Under the pieces are notes generated by a model that worked only from the letters and a program-made list of their open reading frames with translations, had not been told where the DNA came from and did not search any database. A program made the translations under genes and the position numbers. From JALOOB01 sp040766655 (GTDB lineage: Bacteria > Chloroflexota > Anaerolineae > CG2-30-64-16), in contig JAXGQB010000009.1 of assembly GCA_040766655.1 (NCBI GenBank), forward strand, positions 286,128-350,127: a stretch of DNA of 64,000 bases, given 5' to 3'. Positions 59,954 through 64,000 of the stretch are shown here, piece after piece. Position 1 is the stretch's first letter; each line of letters starts with the position of its first letter.

Positions 59954-62071
59954 ATGCACGGGCGTCTGTTGTCCCTGGCCCTGTTCCTCGCGGCCCTCGT
60001 CCTGTCGCCCGCATTGCTTGCCCATTCGCCGGTCCTGCAGGCCGCGGCCGCGCGTCCCGCCGGCGATGGCCTCCCCGAGGGTGTCTTCGTGGTGCGGGCC
60101 TACTACGACGCGCTCGAGGATATTGCGCTCCTGGCCGGCTTCGATCTCTTCGAGTTCAACAACCGCGAGGCGCGTTACGTCCTCCTTGCCGTCGATCGCG
60201 CAGGTCTGGCAAGCGTGCGCGGGCTGGGCTTCCGGGCCGAACTCGACCCACAGGAGACGGCCAACTTCGCGCGGCTGAGCGTGCCGCTGGCCGGGCGCCG
60301 CGGGTCGCTCGGGGTCGATCCGATCCCGGGCTACGCGTGCTATCGCACCGTGGAGGAGACGTATGCGGCCGCGGCGGCCCTGGCCGCGGCCCGGCCGGAC
60401 CTGGCGGCATGGATCGACGCGGGCGACTCGTGGGAGAAGCGCGCGGGCCAGGCGGACGGCTACGACATGATGGTTCTTAGGCTGACCAACTCGGCCATCA
60501 CGGGCGACAAGCCGAAGCTGTTCATCACCGCGTCACTCCACGCACGCGAGTACGCGCCCGCGGAGCTCGCCACCCGCTTCGCCGAGCACCTCGTCAACGG
60601 CTACGGGATCGACGCGGACGCCACCTGGATCCTCGATCACCACGAGATCCACTTGATGCTGCAGGCCAACCCGGACGGCCGCAAGGAGGCCGAGGCAGGC
60701 CGATCGTGGCGCAAGAACACCAATGAGAATTACTGCGGGTCCACCAGCACCAACCGTGGCGCAGACCTCAATCGCAACTTCGCGTTCTATTGGAACTACT
60801 GCCCGGGCTGCTCCAGCGGCTTCCCCTGCGACGTCACCTACCGCGGGCCGAGTGCCGGGTCGGAGCCGGAGACGCAGGCGATCCAGGACTACCTGCGCGC
60901 GATCTTCCTCGATCAGCGCGAGGATGCACTCACGTCTCCAGCACCGCCAGAGACGACAGGAATCTACATCGACCTGCACAGCTACGGCCGGCTGGTCATG
61001 TGGCCGTGGGGCTTCCAGAGCGATGCGGCGCCGAACGGCCGCGCGCTGCAGACGCTGGGGCGCAAGTTCGCCCGGTTCAACGGCTATGCGCCACAACAGG
61101 CGCACGAGCTCTACCCCACCGATGGTTCGGCGGCCGATTACGCGTACGGCCAGCTCGGCGTGGCTAGCTACGTGTTCGAGCTGGGCACCGCTTTCTTCCA
61201 GGACTGCAGCACCTTCGAGAGTACCCTCTACCCGGCCAACCTCGACGCGCTGATGTACGCCGCCAAAATCGTTCGCGCGCCCTACCGGACGCCGGCCGGC
61301 CCGGATGCGCTCGACCTGGTCGTGACGCCGGGCTCCGCCGCAAGCGGTGTTATGGCCACGCTGACCGCCACGATCGACGACACCGGTTACGGCGGCGGGA
61401 CCGGCGAGCCCGCGCAGAACATCGTGGAGGCGGAATACTACATCGACATCCCGCCCTGGATCGCCGGCGCGACCCCGCACGCGATGGCGGCCGGCGACGG
61501 CGGCTTCGACAGCGCGATCGAGGGCGCGGTCGCTGCCGTCAATGCGGAGGGTCTGGCCGCGGGCAACCACCTCCTCTTCGTGCGTGGCCGGGATGCAGCG
61601 GGCAACTGGGGTGCGTTCAGCGCCGCCTACCTCGCCGGCCCGCTGGCCGTCGAGTTGACGAGCTTCACCGCCCAGGCCGTCGCGAACCGCGTAATCCTCT
61701 CCTGGGAGACCGTCTCTGAGGCCGGGATCGCCGGCTTCAACCTCCATCGCTCCGAGCACGCAGCCGGGCCATGGATGCAGCTCAACCCCGCCCTCATCCC
61801 CGCATCCGCACCGGGTTCCAGCCAGGCACGGGTCTACACCTGGCTGGATGACACGGTCCTGTCGGGCGTGACGTACTGGTACATGCTCGAGGATGTTGCG
61901 CTCAGCGGCGCGACGACGCGACATGAGCCGCTCGAAGTGACCGCGGCCGCGCCTACCACAGTGAGCATGACCGGGTTCGGCGCAGCAGCGACGGCCGCGT
62001 GGCCGGCGCTGGCGGGCCTGGCCGGCGCGCTCGGCCTAGGCGCGGCCGGTATCGCGCGCTGGCGCAAGTAG
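59954..62071 (+). CDS. Secreted, surface-anchored M14 zinc carboxypeptidase
   Basis: A 705-residue exported carboxypeptidase. The signal peptide ends near LLAHSPVLQAAAARP. The M14 domain (about 125-450) has zinc ligands His196 and Glu199 in SLHAREYAPAEL and His342 in IDLHSYGRLVMWP, the substrate Arg in GADLNRNF, and catalytic Glu409 in YVFELGTAFF. A beta domain (about 455-555), a fibronectin-like domain (about 560-660) and the anchor tail APTTVSMTGFGAA with WRK end follow. It removes C-terminal residues from peptides outside the cell. AAGGAGG lies before the ATG. Confidence 0.93.
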   Translation: MHGRLLSLALFLAALVLSPALLAHSPVLQAAAARPAGDGLPEGVFVVRAYYDALEDIALLAGFDLFEFNNREARYVLLAVDRAGLASVRGLGFRAELDPQETANFARLSVPLAGRRGSLGVDPIPGYACYRTVEETYAAAAALAAARPDLAAWIDAGDSWEKRAGQADGYDMMVLRLTNSAITGDKPKLFITASLHAREYAPAELATRFAEHLVNGYGIDADATWILDHHEIHLMLQANPDGRKEAEAGRSWRKNTNENYCGSTSTNRGADLNRNFAFYWNYCPGCSSGFPCDVTYRGPSAGSEPETQAIQDYLRAIFLDQREDALTSPAPPETTGIYIDLHSYGRLVMWPWGFQSDAAPNGRALQTLGRKFARFNGYAPQQAHELYPTDGSAADYAYGQLGVASYVFELGTAFFQDCSTFESTLYPANLDALMYAAKIVRAPYRTPAGPDALDLVVTPGSAASGVMATLTATIDDTGYGGGTGEPAQNIVEAEYYIDIPPWIAGATPHAMAAGDGGFDSAIEGAVAAVNAEGLAAGNHLLFVRGRDAAGNWGAFSAAYLAGPLAVELTSFTAQAVANRVILSWETVSEAGIAGFNLHRSEHAAGPWMQLNPALIPASAPGSSQARVYTWLDDTVLSGVTYWYMLEDVALSGATTRHEPLEVTAAAPTTVSMTGFGAAATAAWPALAGLAGALGLGAAGIARWRK

Positions 62072-62093
62072 CACCATCTGAGCATCCCGATCG

Positions 62094-62132
62094 AAAGACC
62101 TCCGGGGCATCTGAAGCCCCGGAGGTCTTTTC
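62094..62132 (+). terminator. Rho-independent terminator after the carboxypeptidase gene
   Basis: A perfect 15-bp stem (AAAGACCTCCGGGGC and its complement) with a seven-base loop, ending in TTTT. Confidence 0.92.
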
Positions 62133-62207
62133 GTGCTGGCCGGGGAAAAGTTGACTCGTGACGCGGTGGCCACTACTTTTCTAAACCAAATGCAGTATTT
62201 CTCCCTA

Positions 62208-62236
62208 TTGACAACGAAGTTAGACTGCCTTACCAT
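62208..62236 (+). promoter_or_regulatory. Promoter of the GEVED-type gene
   Basis: A perfect -35 TTGACA and a -10 TACCAT are separated by 17 bases. The leader is about 90 bases, with GGAGGAG before the ATG at 62333. Confidence 0.65.
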
Positions 62237-62332
62237 GTCTAGAAGCTGAAAGTCTGTCACAGATCGGCGAAGGTGCTCGCGCCGCTTCGATCGCGGGAGT
62301 CGGATAGTGATTATACCTGGAGGAGAATGGCA

Positions 62333-63994
62333 ATGAAGCTGTATCGTAATCGAAAGAACCCGCTCAGAGCGGGAGTCATCGCGTTCTTGATCGTGATCCT
62401 GGCCACGGGCGTGGCCCTGGCCCTGACGCTGAGCAATGTGGACGGCGTGTGGAGCAATGCGAGGACCTATGCGGGTGTTACGCCATCGAGCATTGAGTAC
62501 ATCAACACCCTAAGTACGACGGATGAAAATCAGGTTCGATACGGCACTCCGGTGACTTCTGGCGGCAAGAGCGGTTTCGGCTTCGACGGCAACGACGGCG
62601 ACTTTACGATCGTGCCAGGCGAGGTCTTCCTGCTGGGCAAATTCACCCACTACAACAATCCGATCTATGCGACCAACATCATGAATCTCGTGGATCTCGA
62701 CGTCACGCTCAATCTCACGGATCCTGCGATCGAAGAAACCTTCACATTCACCGTCGAGCTGGACGAGACTCCGAATTCGACTCCGTGCGCTTACGGAGCC
62801 ACGAATGGGCCGTGCGACGACCGGGTCATCCTGCCCGCCAGCATTCCCGACCAGACGTTCACCATCGACGGTGTGCCTTACACACTGCAGATCACCGGGT
62901 TCATCCCGGGCGATTCGGGTGCCTGTCCGGCAACGCCGCCCGTGGGCAGCACGCCGCAGACCGACTACATCACGGCAGAGAGGACCAACAACTACGCCTG
63001 CATGTACGCGCAGCTCGTGCTCCCCGTTGATTTCGGCGACGCGCCGGACGCAGCGGGCCAGACCGCGGGCGCCGATCCCGGCCGTCACAACATCACCGCC
63101 ACCGGCCCGTACTTGGGCACGATCCGGGGCGACGGCGAGATCATTGGCCAGCCCAACGCCAGCGCGACCGGCGACGACACATCTGCCTTCGACGACGAAG
63201 ACGGCTTCATCGCGGCGGACACGAACTGGGACGACGGCAGCGGCTGGATCACCGTGCAGGTGAACCGAGGAACGGCCGCGGGGGCCGATCGCGCCTGCGT
63301 CTATGCCTGGATCGACTGGGCCGGCGATGGCTTCGGCGTGGGCAGCGATTCTACATCGCAGGGTTACGTGACGGCCACGGGTAACCTCCAGCTCAATTTC
63401 GCGGACGCACCCACCAGCATACCGAACTCATTGCTGGTGCGGCTGCGCGTGCGTTCCAACAACGGCGCCTGTCCGGCGCTCGGTACGGCCGGAAATGCAC
63501 CCACGGGGCTATGGGCCGACGGCGAGATCGAGGATCATCTGCTCACCTTCAATCCCCTGGCTGCCGAGCTGGCCAGCTTCACCGGTGCGACCTCCCCCGA
63601 GGGCGTGACGCTGGCCTGGGAGACGGTCAGCGAAACCGATGTCGCGGGCTTCAACCTGCTCCGCGGCGATACCAGCTCCGGCCCGTGGGCGCAGCTCAAC
63701 CTGGACCTGATCCCCGCGATTGCACCGGGGTCGGCACAGGGCAGCGCCTACACGTGGCTGGATCCCACGGCTGCGCCGGGCACGACCTACTTCTACGCTC
63801 TCGAGGACGTCGGGCTGGACGGCGCTACGACGCGGCACGATCCGATCAGCGTGACGCCGGCCGGCGAGCCGAACGCCGTGAGCCTGTCCGCCTTCGGCGC
63901 CGCGTCGCCGGCCGTCTGGCCCGTGCTGGCGGGGGTGGCTGCGATGGCCGGGCTGGCCGCGGCGGGGTTCGCACGACGACGACGCGACGATTGA
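62333..63994 (+). CDS. Exported GEVED-type protein with anchor tail
   Basis: A 553-residue protein. The signal helix is AGVIAFLIVILATGVALALT. A choice-of-anchor-K-like domain (about 25-220) has TDENQVRYGTPVTSGGKSGF and HYNNPIYATNIMNLVDLDVT. A GEVED-like domain (about 225-405) has the core DFGDAPDAAGQ, DEDGF, ADGEIEDHLLTF. A fibronectin-like domain and an anchor tail (EPNAVSLSAFGAASPAVWPV, hydrophobic helix, RRRRDD) end it. The second ATG of an ATG-GCA-ATG pair was chosen, with GGAGGAG seven bases upstream. The stop lies in a heptad repeat. Confidence 0.85.
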   Translation: MKLYRNRKNPLRAGVIAFLIVILATGVALALTLSNVDGVWSNARTYAGVTPSSIEYINTLSTTDENQVRYGTPVTSGGKSGFGFDGNDGDFTIVPGEVFLLGKFTHYNNPIYATNIMNLVDLDVTLNLTDPAIEETFTFTVELDETPNSTPCAYGATNGPCDDRVILPASIPDQTFTIDGVPYTLQITGFIPGDSGACPATPPVGSTPQTDYITAERTNNYACMYAQLVLPVDFGDAPDAAGQTAGADPGRHNITATGPYLGTIRGDGEIIGQPNASATGDDTSAFDDEDGFIAADTNWDDGSGWITVQVNRGTAAGADRACVYAWIDWAGDGFGVGSDSTSQGYVTATGNLQLNFADAPTSIPNSLLVRLRVRSNNGACPALGTAGNAPTGLWADGEIEDHLLTFNPLAAELASFTGATSPEGVTLAWETVSETDVAGFNLLRGDTSSGPWAQLNLDLIPAIAPGSAQGSAYTWLDPTAAPGTTYFYALEDVGLDGATTRHDPISVTPAGEPNAVSLSAFGAASPAVWPVLAGVAAMAGLAAAGFARRRRDD

Positions 63995-64000
63995 AAATCA
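63989..64000. repeat. Heptanucleotide repeat start at the window edge
   Basis: GATTGAA followed by AATCA. As at 59866, the unit holds the last Asp codon and the TGA stop. The tract is cut by the window end. Confidence 0.5.

Overview
The window is about 64 kb of GC-rich bacterial chromosome, densely coded on both strands. The gene set suggests a member of the Chloroflexota (Anaerolineae/Caldilineae-like), but that placement is an inference from content: mevalonate kinase beside a UbiD-type decarboxylase, a MoxR/DUF58/DUF4129 operon, a gingipain-like C25 protease, Thr/Pro-rich linkers, and large secreted multi-domain proteins with a C-terminal hydrophobic tail ending in Arg residues. No rRNA, tRNA, CRISPR array, insertion sequence or prophage was seen.

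Layout. 1-2.7 kb: end of pyruvate dehydrogenase E1 beta, the E2 subunit, a GlsB-type stress membrane protein, and a convergent membrane protein. 2.9-6.7 kb (minus): MoxR ATPase, DUF58 and DUF4129 proteins. 6.8-13.5 kb (minus): FtsK translocase, DUF2142 membrane protein, rhomboid protease and S9 peptidase, closely spaced. 13.65-15 kb: MNT/HEPN pair, a small lipoprotein and a broken acetyltransferase. 15-16.2 kb (minus): SufR-like regulator and DUF309 protein. 16.2-24.2 kb (plus): glycosyltransferase, small membrane protein, Ogt, phosphoesterase, Xer recombinase, purine nucleoside phosphorylase, HEAT-repeat protein, MBL hydrolase and GtrB-like glycosyltransferase. 24.4-26.9 kb (minus): WecA-like transferase and AsnRS. 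27.1-35.8 kb: mevalonate kinase-UbiD operon, coiled-coil membrane protein, ThpR, Amt transporter, Mut7-C protein, DUF2723 protein and a HisN-like phosphatase. 36-41 kb: zinc-ribbon Gly-rich protein, OsmC protein, nuclease/phosphatase-family protein and Lon-like protease.

41.2-64 kb is the accessory part. A near-consensus promoter drives a PqqD-like protein and a radical SAM/SPASM enzyme. These are followed by a 65-residue peptide with the look of a RiPP precursor, then a very large secreted C25 cysteine protease and a small secreted protein carrying the same C-terminal domain. After that come five large exported proteins: two tandem M23 metallopeptidase-like proteins, a protein with six SdrD-type B repeats, an M14 carboxypeptidase and a GEVED-type protein. 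Four of these five end in the same small beta domain plus a short Pro motif, hydrophobic helix and Arg cluster, which looks like an unassigned surface-sorting signal.

Regulatory signals are unusually readable. Several promoters have exact 17-bp spacing, and two of them place the transcript start at the start codon (leaderless mRNAs). There are several strong stem-loop terminators. A 368-nt leader with competing hairpins precedes the SdrD-like gene. Heptanucleotide repeat tracts lie at gene ends, and a second family of short palindromic repeats lies between genes.
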